This document shows, piece after piece, positions 13,401 to 22,425 of a stretch of 33,604 nt of DNA. Position numbers and translations under genes: made by a program. The notes under the pieces are model-generated. The model was not told the DNA's origin and made no database searches. It saw only the letters and a program-made list of their open reading frames with translations. Location of the stretch: contig JAYMTF010000566.1 in assembly GCA_036897485.1 (NCBI GenBank), forward strand, positions 1-33,604. The letters run 5' to 3'. Within the stretch, counting starts at the first letter, position 1; each line of letters opens with the position of its first letter. The stretch comes from Pelargonium nanum. Taxonomy: Eukaryota; Streptophyta; Magnoliopsida; Geraniales; Geraniaceae.

Positions 13401-13671
13401 CGCGGTGGCACTGAGCGAGGCCGTAGGTGGTGTTGATTTGGGAGGTGCCCCATTTCTGGTCGGCGACGAGGTTGGAGAGATTTTCCATCATTTTGACGAA
13501 AATGGGGACGAAGCCGGAGCCGGCGGAGGATGGGGAGGTGCCGCAGTAGAGCTCGGCCTCGTCGGTCCGAGGATCACACAGAGCAACAGGAACAACAGAG
13601 AAGATGATGATGATGAAGAAGAAGAAGAAGACCCATTTGAGGAATTGTTGTTTGGGAGCTGAGAAACGCAT
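10450..13671 (-). CDS. CRK42: cysteine-rich receptor-like protein kinase (DUF26), CRK42-like
   Basis: Membrane receptor kinase of the CRK family, which acts at the plasma membrane in stress and redox-linked signalling; the ligand is not known here. Six exons read in frame to 656 aa: 13671-12912, 12258-12145, 12056-11706, 11614-11380, 11061-10929, 10827-10450. A signal peptide (1-32) is followed by two DUF26 domains with the C-x8-C-x2-C motif at C88/C97/C100 and C195/C204/C207. A transmembrane helix spans about 259-282. The kinase domain has a glycine loop GQGGAGSV (329-336), lysine K350, HRD aspartate D447, DFG aspartate D465 and APE at 491-493, so it looks catalytically intact. Phrases such as CSIEGP and [11 protein letters not shown] resemble CRK42 more than CRK2 or CRK3, but that is from memory. 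The ectodomain exon is markedly GC-rich beside AT-rich introns. Intron 1 holds a minisatellite. Confidence 0.93.
12331..12852. repeat. three-copy minisatellite (period about 185 bp) in CRK intron 1
   Basis: Units start at 12331, 12514 and 12700 (periods 183 and 186 bp); the third is shortened. Each begins with TCTGTTTGGATRCTRAGAAA and later contains CAACAAAAACC, CCTAGCTAAATTC and CACCTATGAGAAAAACA. Inside units 1-2 and 2-3 a block of about 30 bp around TTTGGATGCTGAGAAAATGG is itself doubled. Copies differ by scattered substitutions, so the expansion is not brand new. The array is wholly within the intron 12911-12259. Confidence 0.9.
13588..13632. repeat. GAT/GAA trinucleotide repeat encoding the CRK signal-peptide core
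   Basis: On the plus strand this is a run of GATGAT then GAAGAAGAAG. On the minus strand the same bases are read TTC and ATC and encode the hydrophobic run of Phe and Ile at residues 15-24 of the receptor kinase. A slippage-prone repeat is thus used as coding sequence. Confidence 0.8.
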
Positions 13672-13754
13672 GGAATTTGATTTTGGTGGGTTGTCGGAAA
13701 AGTGAAAGGTGTGTGCTTTTTTTTGTTCAAGCTTGGTGATTCAAGTGGTTGCTG

Positions 13755-13761
13755 TATTTAT
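13755..13761 (-). promoter_or_regulatory. TATA-like box of the receptor-kinase gene
   Basis: The minus strand reads ATAAATA 84 bp before the start codon at 13671, which would give a 5' leader of roughly 50 bases. It is the only TATA-like string close upstream. No experimental support. Confidence 0.4.
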
Positions 13762-15278
13762 GTGTGTTTATTAAGCCAGAATTAGTGGAGGTATTGGCAG
13801 CAACGACCAATTGGAGATGATAGTTGCCATGTATGTAACATACATATATTTATATTTGCATTTTTATGAAGAAGCCAACTCATGGAAATAGTATGGTTTC
13901 TTTGAACTAATTGTTAGGTAATGGGTATATTGTATATACTTATATACTTGTCAATTCATGTATTGTATGTGAATCAATATGTATAATTTATTCATTTTAA
14001 AATAATAATTAACTTCCTACTTTTCTCAAAAATTTGCATATAAAAAATTGCACTTACTTTTGTTGAGATAACCAGTTTTTCTTTTATAGCAAGTCAAGAT
14101 TTTGTTAGGTTTTGTAGAGTGGTGGTGTAAATTCATGGAATGTTTTATTATTGTTGTGCGTGCATGACAGCAGGAGAGGGTTGCAGAAAAAGATGAAGGT
14201 GGCTTCGAATGTGGTAATTTTGTCAAAGTCATCGGATCAGCCTTCGAGTTTGTTGTCGAATTAGATAATGTGCATGATCGTACGAGGGGCGGTTGTAACT
14301 TGTAAGAGCACTCCACGTAATCAGCTTGAACTTCAAGTGCAATCGTTGTCAGTTGTTCGTGTCTTTCAGGCTGGAAGGAAGAATTCTAATGCCTTCAACT
14401 TGGTTATTCAAACTAATGGGGAGGATTTCAGTGCCTTCGGTTTGATTATTCAAAATGTTTTACCTATTGTTTTTGTTTAGCCTTGAATTTGATAAAGTTA
14501 TTTTCTCCTTTGTGTAACGATCTGCGAACGTAGTAGCTCATGAGCTTGATAGGTCTTCCAGTTATGTATCCGATCTGTGTTCTTAAGTCTCTTCGGAAAG
14601 TCTCCCGTGGCGATTCGAGTTTTGAATAATGTTTTGAATTAATTAAAGCTACTTTTTGCATAATAAAAAATGGGCTTTTAACATTTTGTATAATAAATTG
14701 ATTAAATTCAATCATTTTCCTTTTTCAATAAAGATTACCAGTAAGCATGATTTTTTTCTTCTTCTTTCGATTTAGACACAAAATAACAGTTGAAGGGCAA
14801 TGTCAATTTTTATTATATTTGATAGGGGTTGGGTGTGCGGATATGGTTGAATAAATTATTAAATTGGACCACTTATCAAATATATACACATCTGTAAAAT
14901 GGGTATAAATACAAACTACTTTTTTGTTTTTTCAAATTAATATATTGATATTGACTTGAATGGTATAAACACAATATTAATTAAACAAATGGTAGACTTT
15001 GAACTATAGCATAAAAATCTTGAAATCGTGAAGAAATTATATAGGTGTTGTCAGTACAATTTAATTTACTCATTATAATAAACCAAATCTAATCCTACCT
15101 ACTATGCCACTAAAAATATATGAATATGTGATAGTATATAACCAAATATTATTATAATACATGTTGTTTCTCCTTAAATATTGGGCTTCATCCCACCAAA
15201 GAAACTTAATATCCTCTTATTTTAAAAATAAATAATATTTAATTAGTGTTTATATTTAAGTAATTAAATAATACTATT
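13762..15278. other. AT-rich intergenic DNA, no gene recognised
   Basis: Short open frames on both strands have no recognisable domain. A less AT-rich part (about 14160-14620) reads like an old decayed coding or retroelement segment, but I cannot assign it to a family. The rest is AT-rich. Confidence 0.5.
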
Positions 15279-15504
15279 TTTTTTAGATAAAAGCAGGAGA
15301 AGTTCCATTTATTAACCGGATCCAAAGTATTACATCGTGCCTTAGCCGCTCTTCAAAGCCCCACACACCCAAAAAATCCTAGCCGCCCTTAGTTGCCCTA
15401 CAAGCAATACACTCCTAGAGAGAGAACGATCACCTAGTGACCAGCGCCGCCACTGCCAAAAAACCCTAAAACCGCAGCCTGCTCCCTTGAGAGAAAAAAG
15501 TCGC
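15279..15504 (-). mobile_element. short retroposon (SINE or truncated LINE), minus orientation
   Basis: The left side is a poly(T) tract, the right side a GC-richer body, so the element is inserted in minus orientation with a poly(A) tail. It is flanked by a near-perfect 12-bp target-site duplication, AATAATACTATT at 15267-15278 and AATAATATTATT at 15505-15516. The 226-bp body has no coding frame. These hallmarks fit target-primed retrotransposition. The family is not identified. Confidence 0.7.
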
Positions 15505-15637
15505 AATAATATTATTGATAATCATATAAAAATCAATTAAAAGATTAATTATATTACAACAAATAAGTAATGACTTAGTATTTGATATGAATTAGGTTTG
15601 ATTCTGCTATCAACAATGTTTTAAATAAATCTTTATA

Positions 15638-15855
15638 ATCCAAGAGTAGTGATGCAGTTGGCAACACATGCAGGCTGCGTGAGTGGAAAAAGCGCTTGCG
15701 TTTGATCCCGCTCAACACACCTATGGGGAGAGTTGAAAGCTTTAACTGTGAACAAATCTCGAATGAGGATTAGTCTTAGTGTGGTAAAACGGCTTAAAGG
15801 TGCTAACCGCGAGTGCGCGGGCCCGCTCAGAAACCTCATGATATAAATGAAAAAA
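15638..15855 (+). mobile_element. tRNA-derived SINE with target-site duplication
   Basis: The 218-bp element is bounded by a perfect 11-bp direct repeat AAATCTTTATA (15627-15637 and 15856-15866). Near its 5' end TGATGCAGTTGG (15650-15661) matches a Pol III A box, and CGTTTGATCCC (15699-15709) a B box, at tRNA-like spacing. It ends in an A-rich tail. No coding potential is seen. Confidence 0.8.
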
Positions 15856-15866
15856 AAATCTTTATA

Positions 15867-16359
15867 TTTAAAAATGTTAGCTAAACAAACACCTCTATAG
15901 TGATTAGTGATAACTTAGCATACAATAAACATAGATACCACTTTTGTGCTTAAAAAAATATAATAAGGTAGATGGGTTGTCTCTCTCACATTAGTGACCT
16001 TTAATTTCTAAAAGTCTGTGGTTTCCACGTGCATTCTTATTTGTTTTCGGACTCAATAGTCTCAAACTCAAGCACACAAATTTGACCAACCTCATATAAT
16101 TTCACATTGGAACATATAAATTAGGAGAGGTTTTTGGAGCATGTGTTACATGTGTCACATACTGATTGGTAAATAGTAGTTATATATTTTGACTTGGCTT
16201 TGACTTTGTTTGACTAAGCTTGTATGGTATTATGGTAAGTAATATTAGGGGTCTGATCTTGAATGGAAAATATACAAATGAGCTACTCGGTGTTTTAATT
16301 TAAAATCCAATATAGATAAATTATGACATCTAGTTGAATTTACTACATACATTTATTCA
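15867..16359. other. AT-rich intergenic DNA
   Basis: No gene, RNA or clear repeat is visible between the SINE and the tandem repeat at 16360. Confidence 0.5.
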
Positions 16360-16545
16360 CTCGTGTTTGGATGAAAAATATTAATATATAGACACTTACA
16401 AGTATTAATTAACAGATTGTTCTTTATATTTTATAATAAAACGATAATTAATTAACACGTGTTTGAATGAAAAAATGAATATATAAACACTTACAAACAT
16501 TAATTAACATGTGTTTTTTATTTATATTTTACGAACATTAATGAC
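16360..16545. repeat. two-copy tandem repeat, period about 96 bp
   Basis: Two copies start with CGTGTTTGGATGAAAAA at 16362 and CGTGTTTGAATGAAAAAAT at 16458. Both continue with a TATA-rich block and ACACTTACAA. The second copy runs directly into a copia-like primer-binding site at 16547, so the repeat may be part of a decayed LTR. Confidence 0.7.
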
Positions 16546-16546
16546 A

Positions 16547-16558
16547 TGGTATTAGAGC
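16547..16558 (+). mobile_element. copia-like primer-binding site (relic)
   Basis: TGGTATTAGAGC differs by one base from TGGTATCAGAGC, the initiator-tRNA-Met primer-binding site of plant Ty1/copia elements. It follows a CA dinucleotide, as an LTR end would. No gag-pol frame can be read downstream, so at most a relic remains. Confidence 0.45.
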
Positions 16559-17825
16559 TAGCTTAGTTTGGACTTTGCGATCCGTCATTTTTTTATATTA
16601 AAAACTATATAGCTCTGAAATATTGTGTAAATGGGAATATGAATTGAGTACATGGTAGGAAGACAATGTTTTTGTCTATCATGTTTGAGAAATTCGATAA
16701 TTTATTTGGGAATCTATGAAATTAATTAAATTTTTGTCTTCATGCGCGAATATTTGTGTTTGTTTCAAATACATTAGCGGCTTGAAATACTACACCAAAT
16801 TTAAATATCATGTAAAGCTTATGATTTGTAAGAAATTATGTGGTAACATCAAAGATGACAAGCCGTCAAAGGGCTCTACAAAAAAACTAAAAAAATGTAT
16901 ATGTAATGTCTTGCTAATGACAAAACTCAAAAAGAATGTAGGTCATTCCCTCATTTCCAAGTTCCAACATCTTGCAAATACGAACATAATTATTATATGT
17001 CCATAGTCTCTTCGAAATCATTTGATTCACGTCTCGCTCATAAAAAAACTCAAATAAAAATATAGGTTATTCCTAATGATATGCCAGTTTCGTGATCTTA
17101 ACCCCCAGAACCGGCCTTCATATCGAAACTTGTACATGGCCTCAACATAGACAGGTGCATTTTTGCCTACCACATTCTCTCTCTCTTTCTCTCTTTATTT
17201 TTTATTTATTTTTTGAAAAACATTCTCTCTTATTTACCTACTTTTGAATAGTGATTATAAGTAACTACAGAATAAAAAATCAGAAGAACTTTGTAAAGAA
17301 AAATAAATAAAGAAAGACATGGAATCAATGATTAAAAAAATTAATTATGGGAGAAAGATTCCCTGCCTCTGGGGAACCAGTCTCCAGCCGCCTGGGCCTC
17401 CCGAAGACCCTCTTCTTCTTTAAATTTCAAAGAGGTCAAATAAAACATTTTATTTGTCCAATGTTTTGTACTATAAAATTAGTTTAAGTGTTGATTATTC
17501 TTAATTTTATTATTTATGCAAACATGAAAGGGTTAAAAGGCACAAATAAAAATAATTGGAGTCTCAACTCCCAACCACTCTGCATATGATTGATATATAA
17601 AATAAAAGTACAGAACTTGTTATGAAAATGAAGGTTGCATATACCATCTTTTATTCTCCTTTTTCAGTCACCATCACCATACCTGCTCCTGGGTTGGCAT
17701 GACCTCAAGCTTTTGTTCTTTTTTGTAAATTTCTCTTCTTGTTTTGGCCCCATTTTAAGCTACTGATGTGATTGTGGTTTTGTTCAAATAACTTGTGAGT
17801 AGCTACTTGACTTCACACCCTTTTT
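16559..17825. other. intergenic DNA with a short GC-rich island
   Basis: Mostly AT-rich without a recognisable gene. A 96-codon frame at 16716-17006 has no known domain and lysine-rich AT-biased composition, so I do not call it. A GC-rich patch lies at about 17352-17413, out of keeping with the surroundings. Confidence 0.5.
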
Positions 17826-18033
17826 TAGAGAGAGCAATCAGTTGGATCAGATGGGATTTTGTTCGGATTTCATACTGAAACATGATATCCGATCCGATAA
17901 TATTTCAGATCGGACAAATCTGCTCATTTTACACAAAAATGACCGGATTTGTCCGTTCCAATCCGTCCAAAATTGATAGGATCAGATTGAATTTCGCATG
18001 TCGCACGGATTCGGATCCAGTTTGCCGGCTCTA
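17826..18033. mobile_element. hAT-type MITE
   Basis: The ends form an imperfect terminal inverted repeat: TAGAGAGAGCAATCAGTTGG on the left and, read on the minus strand, TAGAGCCGGCAAACTGGATC on the right. This resembles the TAG-x-GGCAAA termini of plant hAT MITEs. The subterminal parts are full of GGATCGGAT/ATCCGATCC motifs in both orientations. The 8-bp flanks CCCTTTTT and AGCTTTTT agree at six positions, compatible with a decayed hAT duplication. Confidence 0.65.
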
Positions 18034-18492
18034 AGCTTTTTTCACTTGAAATTACCAAATAAATAGCAGCTAAAACAAATCAGACAACACACATGCATGC
18101 ACAATAGCATCATCAAATATGAATAACAAAAGGGGATAGTGAAAATTTACATTACAGGTAACCTTTTAGGCAATAGCATCATGTTCAAAATTGTTTTTCA
18201 CTTTTTCATAATAACCAGTTCCTGCACTTGACCAATAAGTTCAATGAATGTACATGGAAAAAGCCTTGACCAGCAAGGCTTCATGGCTGGATAAACTGAA
18301 AATCAAAGAGCATCCACTGGCACAAATTCTGAACATTGTTGCATTACAATTGTCCATGGAAGATGCTAGCTTTCCTGTGCTGTGTTATCCACCAAAGTTG
18401 TGGCCACTGTATCTCCTAATCTGCAAAAGGAATGGTTTCAAATTTGATGCTCTTGCCAGAAACCGTATAGCTATCTAGGGTAGGCATTTCAT
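18034..18492. other. 3' flank of the PNP2-like gene
   Basis: It lies downstream of the PNP2-like stop codon on the minus strand and probably includes its 3' untranslated region. A 76-codon plus-strand frame at 18248-18478 shows no domain and is likely chance. Confidence 0.5.
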
Positions 18493-20810
18493 TCAATCAT
18501 CCACCAACGACACGATTGGAATCCCCTTGCTTGTAAAACTTGAGCACTCTACTTGCAACTCATCTCCTATCTCAAAGTCTGTCCTCCCATTTTCCTGCGT
18601 GACAAATCAAACAAATCAATTATATGGCATCTATTAACTTCAATTTTTGATGAAATGCAGCACCACACTTTTCCTTGGTATTCAGAACGAACAACTAAAA
18701 TTTGAACCAACAATGAATCTCTACACGGTGATAGAGCGGGACATCATTTATGTCGGTTGGTTGGTTGGCAGCATTGGCATCTTTGCTATATACATCTCAA
18801 GGTGCAGTACTGGGTTCTGATCTATTCTACACCAACCATGTAATTTCAAGGCAAATAAACAAATGATGTTTTATAAAATATATCGGGTAAAGATTAAAAA
18901 ATAAGGAGAATCTTGCCCCTAGAGTAAGACATGAATTTCGATCTACTGTGTCGAGCAATTGACTAGCCATAATCTATTTAAAGCAAAACTTCTTAAAAAC
19001 ACGACAAAGATAACTCATATAAAACACCCAAAAATGCTCACAGGAGCTGTGGCTATAGTGCTGTTCAGACAGATCAGTGAGATCAGTGGCCAGACAAGAA
19101 ATGACGGGAGATATATCAAATATGTTCATGTATTTTCCCACTGAGAAGGAACATGATCTACCATCCGATCTCTTTGTCATCAGGGGGCAATTTTTATAAT
19201 TTATTACATTTCAATGGTCATGATTCATTACATGGGAAAACACACGTCATTATTTACATGGAGAAATTCTTTTCTTTTTCTTATTATGTAGTAGATTATG
19301 GGATTTGATAGAGCAAATTATAGATCAATATAATTAGTAGAGCGGTTCTTGTGATACATTTCTTTTCCTGTAAATATATTCAGCCATTTGGACATTTAGG
19401 GTGTGGATGTAGGCCATATGGCCGAATCACATTATCTTCATGTTTCACTATCCTCACTCTATTTGTCTTTCTCCCTATGCTATCTATCCTATAAATTTCA
19501 ACAGATAAGATATGAAGAGTTGGAGACAGAAAAGTAACCATCTAACCCATACTAGTAAGGATTAATGCTCAGAAGACTATGAAGGAATAACCACATATAA
19601 TCCATTTTGCAAGAAATTATACAAAGATGGCACATACCTCAAATCGATACATTCCATGAATGCCACTGCCCAAATCAAGGACTAAACCATGAGTACGAAC
19701 TTGATAAACCTTGGCCGCGAGCTTAACTCCAAGCTTCAGATTTTGAGCAGATAAAGGAGTATGAACTTCAGAATCTCTTACATCAGCATTTTTATCGTTT
19801 GTGTCTTGAGAAAGTTTAGATTTTTTAACATTATGGTGAGAGCTTTGTGCACTGGGCCGCCCTATTTTACTTGGAAGGGCAGAATCAGAGAAAATACAAC
19901 CAAGGAGATCATCTTGAGGTTGCGGTGTTTTGGATTTGCCATGCAACTTTGACAGACCAGTTGGTATAGGGATACGACCCAAACTCTTACTATTAGCAGT
20001 CTCTTCAATCTCAGCGTCTTTATTGTCTATGGCTTTTTTAATTTCCTCTTGCAAGAAGGTATCTTCTGACCTTTTACCCTTAGTACTTGTAATGGGTAAA
20101 AATTTCTTTGATTTACCACTCAACTTTGCCACATCATTAGATTTGGCAGTTCTCAAACTCTGAAGCACATCGGCAGCTCTCGCCATCTCAACCTCAGTTT
20201 CTTCATTACTGATAGATTCCTTTGTTTTCTTTCTCGAGGGAGATTTTGACTCTTTAACACCAGACTCAGAGAGAAATGAATCAAGCAGAACATCTTTAGC
20301 TGGCCGTGTTTTGGATTTACCACTCAACTTTGATTCATCATTAGATTTGGTGGTATTTCTCAAACCCTGAAACTTCTCAACTTCAGTTTCTTCATTGTTG
20401 ATAAATTCCTTAGAGTAAAGTGAATCAAGTACATCTCTAGGAGGCATTGCTTTTGATTCGCAACGCAACTTTATTACACCAGTTGGTTTGGGGGCACTTC
20501 CTGACCTTTTACTATACACAGGCTCGTCAACCTCATCACACCCTGCAGCTCTTCGAATCAGAACTGATGGTGTCAAGGAAGTACAAGGGTCTTTTTCCTT
20601 AACTTCAATTTTGCTTGCAGGTAATTCAACCGATGCAAAAGTCTGGTCTTTTACAGAAGAAACAGATCCTTCGACAACCTTGTTAGATGCAGAATCAAGT
20701 TGGGGTAAAATGGCTTTAAGAGATAGTGTAATGTTACCCCGAACATCTTGCCCTATACACTTCAAAGAAAGATACTGCCCAACAGATACAACATCTGAAA
20801 CACGGGAAAC
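18493..20810 (-). CDS. PNP2: orphan C-terminal part of a PNP2-like mitochondrial polynucleotide phosphorylase
   Basis: Polynucleotide phosphorylase degrades and trims RNA 3' ends; PNP2 is the plant mitochondrial form. Here only the end of the protein is present: exons 20810-19638 and 18594-18493, both phase 0, giving 424 codons before a stop. Residues 1-36 of this part are the second half of the RNA-binding S1 domain (VSRVSDVVSVGQ, then GQDVRGNITLSLKA). A charged, disordered-looking linker follows, then a second S1-like fold (AAKVYQVRTHGLVLDL, GMYRFE) that continues over the intron into FEIGDELQVECSSF. The linker has four KL-x-x-(K/E)SK repeats. The exon coding the first half of S1, and all RNase PH and KH domain exons, are not seen on this strand up to the window end, where ELF4, cyclophilin and PLC lie instead. 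The frame is open, so it may be a 5'-truncated gene still expressed, a young pseudogene, or a gene split by a huge intron. Confidence 0.8.
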
Positions 20811-21354
20811 CTGAAGAAAGACAAGAACTATGAGGAAACAAATAACAATACTGACAATCACATCCACATATTTAAACTCCACATTTATATTAAGTATTTA
20901 AATGAAAATTTACAATCATCCACAGTCAAAATATAGATATAAATTGAATTCAGACGCAGAAGGTGGGAACACTCGTATATAAGAGATAGAATGACTGTTC
21001 ACTAGTAGTAGATGATAAATAAATACAGACCATGGGGAAAGGCCTTATTTCACTAGAAAAAATCTTATGTAAAGAGCACAGATGCAGACACATTCACTGT
21101 AAGTGAAGACTCATTCTAGCGTCAGGCACCTTGACCACTCAAATGTCAGTCAAATATTTTTTATTGGAAAATTAGCATCCAGTTCTAAATTTTTCTGCAT
21201 ATAGCCAAGTTGCATGTTCATTTCTGATATCACTTTTATTCTTCCTTTATTTTTTAACTCCAAAAGGTTTTAAAAAGCCCTTACATAACACTTGGGCTAT
21301 TATCTAGTTACTAGTATAAAAAAAATGTCTCAAATATAGCTTAAATTTACAAAT

Positions 21355-21495
21355 GACGTGGGATTACTTGCACCTTGACGCACCATGTGCCTCCACGAAT
21401 GGCGCAGGAAAGGAGCGCCTTTTGCAGGGTGCTGCTGCCTTAAATGGCCCAAGGCGATGACCATGTGCTGCGCCTTGCACCATGGTGCACGCCAT
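21355..21495. repeat. GC-rich, self-complementary repeat patch
   Basis: The patch is built from variants of GCACCATGTGC, GCGCCTT and AAGGCG in both orientations, and contains the perfect 12-bp palindrome GCACCATGGTGC at 21477-21488. It stands out from AT-rich flanks. Similar palindromic patches occur scattered in plant genomes, but I cannot name the family. Confidence 0.5.
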
Positions 21496-21770
21496 TTATA
21501 ACTACGGATACATGATTGTCCAAGTAATGTGCATGCCCCAAACCTTTTCAACTCTAAAGCCTCTATTGGTAGTGAACAACTCTTCACCTTCTATCTAAAG
21601 CCCAAGGAGTTTAGTCATATGTTTAAGCATGTGCATTTATTATGGTATTGATTTTCTAATTAGTACCTAAATCATGGATAAATAAGAGGAGTTTAAGCAT
21701 GTGTATATTTGCAGTTAAAAAAAAACATGTGTATATTTGTATATAGATAGAAAAATGAGAAGATATTTTG

Positions 21771-21779
21771 CGTTTAGAT
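21771..21779 (-). promoter_or_regulatory. evening element upstream of ELF4
   Basis: The minus strand reads AAAATATCT, the exact evening element bound by CCA1, LHY and RVE factors. It lies about 1.16 kb before the ELF4 start codon. Arabidopsis ELF4 is repressed through evening elements by CCA1/LHY. One 9-mer can occur by chance; the cluster with the next sites raises the odds. Confidence 0.55.
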
Positions 21780-21863
21780 TGTTCCGTGCCCTTTTCACTT
21801 TTTCTCCCAATTAAGATACTCCAATAGATATTTGTTCGCGTACTTCTCCTCATTCGCACTTCC

Positions 21864-21870
21864 GCGCGTG
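21864..21870 (-). promoter_or_regulatory. FHY3/FAR1 binding site upstream of ELF4
   Basis: The minus strand reads CACGCGC, the exact FHY3/FAR1 core. It lies 85 bp from the evening element in an otherwise AT-rich tract. In Arabidopsis FHY3 and FAR1 with HY5 activate ELF4. Confidence 0.55.
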
Positions 21871-22318
21871 TAGCTACGGTTCTTTAGGGTCAAAATTATT
21901 TTTTATTTTAATTATAATTTGTTGGATCATTTTATTTAAATAAATAATAATAATAATAATTCCTTAAAAAAAATAATAATAATAAATTAAAATAAAATTG
22001 TTTTTACTTTAAAAAAAATTGTTTTTTAACACAAAAAGTGATAACTTATTATTACAAATTAGACGATGGCAAATATGATATAAAACTGTGGGCTTTAAAA
22101 TCAACTCACTCAGACAAACTTAACAAAGTCAAAGACCTATTTAATTTGTTGGTTACTCGGTTTGCAGACCAATCCAAAATTAAAAAAAAATTGACACTAC
22201 CAAACTTAGACACAATGTAAAACATCTTGAATAAACAAACAGAAGGCACTGGAATCCTCCCCTACAATCTGAAGAGCACAAACAACTGACAATAGTTGCA
22301 CTTGGAGTGGAAGGCGAC

Positions 22319-22324
22319 CACGTG
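22319..22324. promoter_or_regulatory. G-box upstream of ELF4
   Basis: CACGTG, preceded by AC and followed by AA, is a perfect G-box about 610 bp before the ELF4 start codon. HY5 and PIF factors bind this site; HY5 is a known ELF4 activator in Arabidopsis. Confidence 0.5.
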
Positions 22325-22417
22325 AAGGGATCTATCAAACGTCCATCACCACCATTGGGTATGAAAACTGATCCAATGACTTTTGCCAAACCATCACTTT
22401 CCAAGTCACTTTCTCAT

Positions 22418-22425
22418 AAAAATCT
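22418..22425 (+). promoter_or_regulatory. CCA1-binding site upstream of ELF4
   Basis: AAAAATCT, the classic CCA1-binding site, lies about 510 bp before the ELF4 start codon. Confidence 0.45.

Noticed and set aside
13318-13662. Plus-strand open frame of 114 codons rich in Gly, Glu and Ala opposite the receptor-kinase ectodomain.
   Set aside because: It is the antisense shadow of the GC-rich ectodomain exon, which has a signal peptide and two DUF26 motifs. The composition follows from the reverse complement.
14026-14620. Possible decayed retroelement coding region.
   Set aside because: Less AT-rich and with semi-plausible peptide stretches, but no reverse transcriptase, RNase H or gag motif could be read.
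16716-17006. 96-codon lysine-rich plus-strand frame.
   Set aside because: AT-biased composition, no domain, and located among transposon relics. Chance open frame most likely.
22180-22404. Minus-strand frame with GSVFIPNGGDGRLIDPFTWS that reads like a real protein.
   Set aside because: I could not place it in any family, and it has neither splice continuity nor a neighbouring exon. It overlaps the G-box region. A translated search would settle whether it is a gene fragment.
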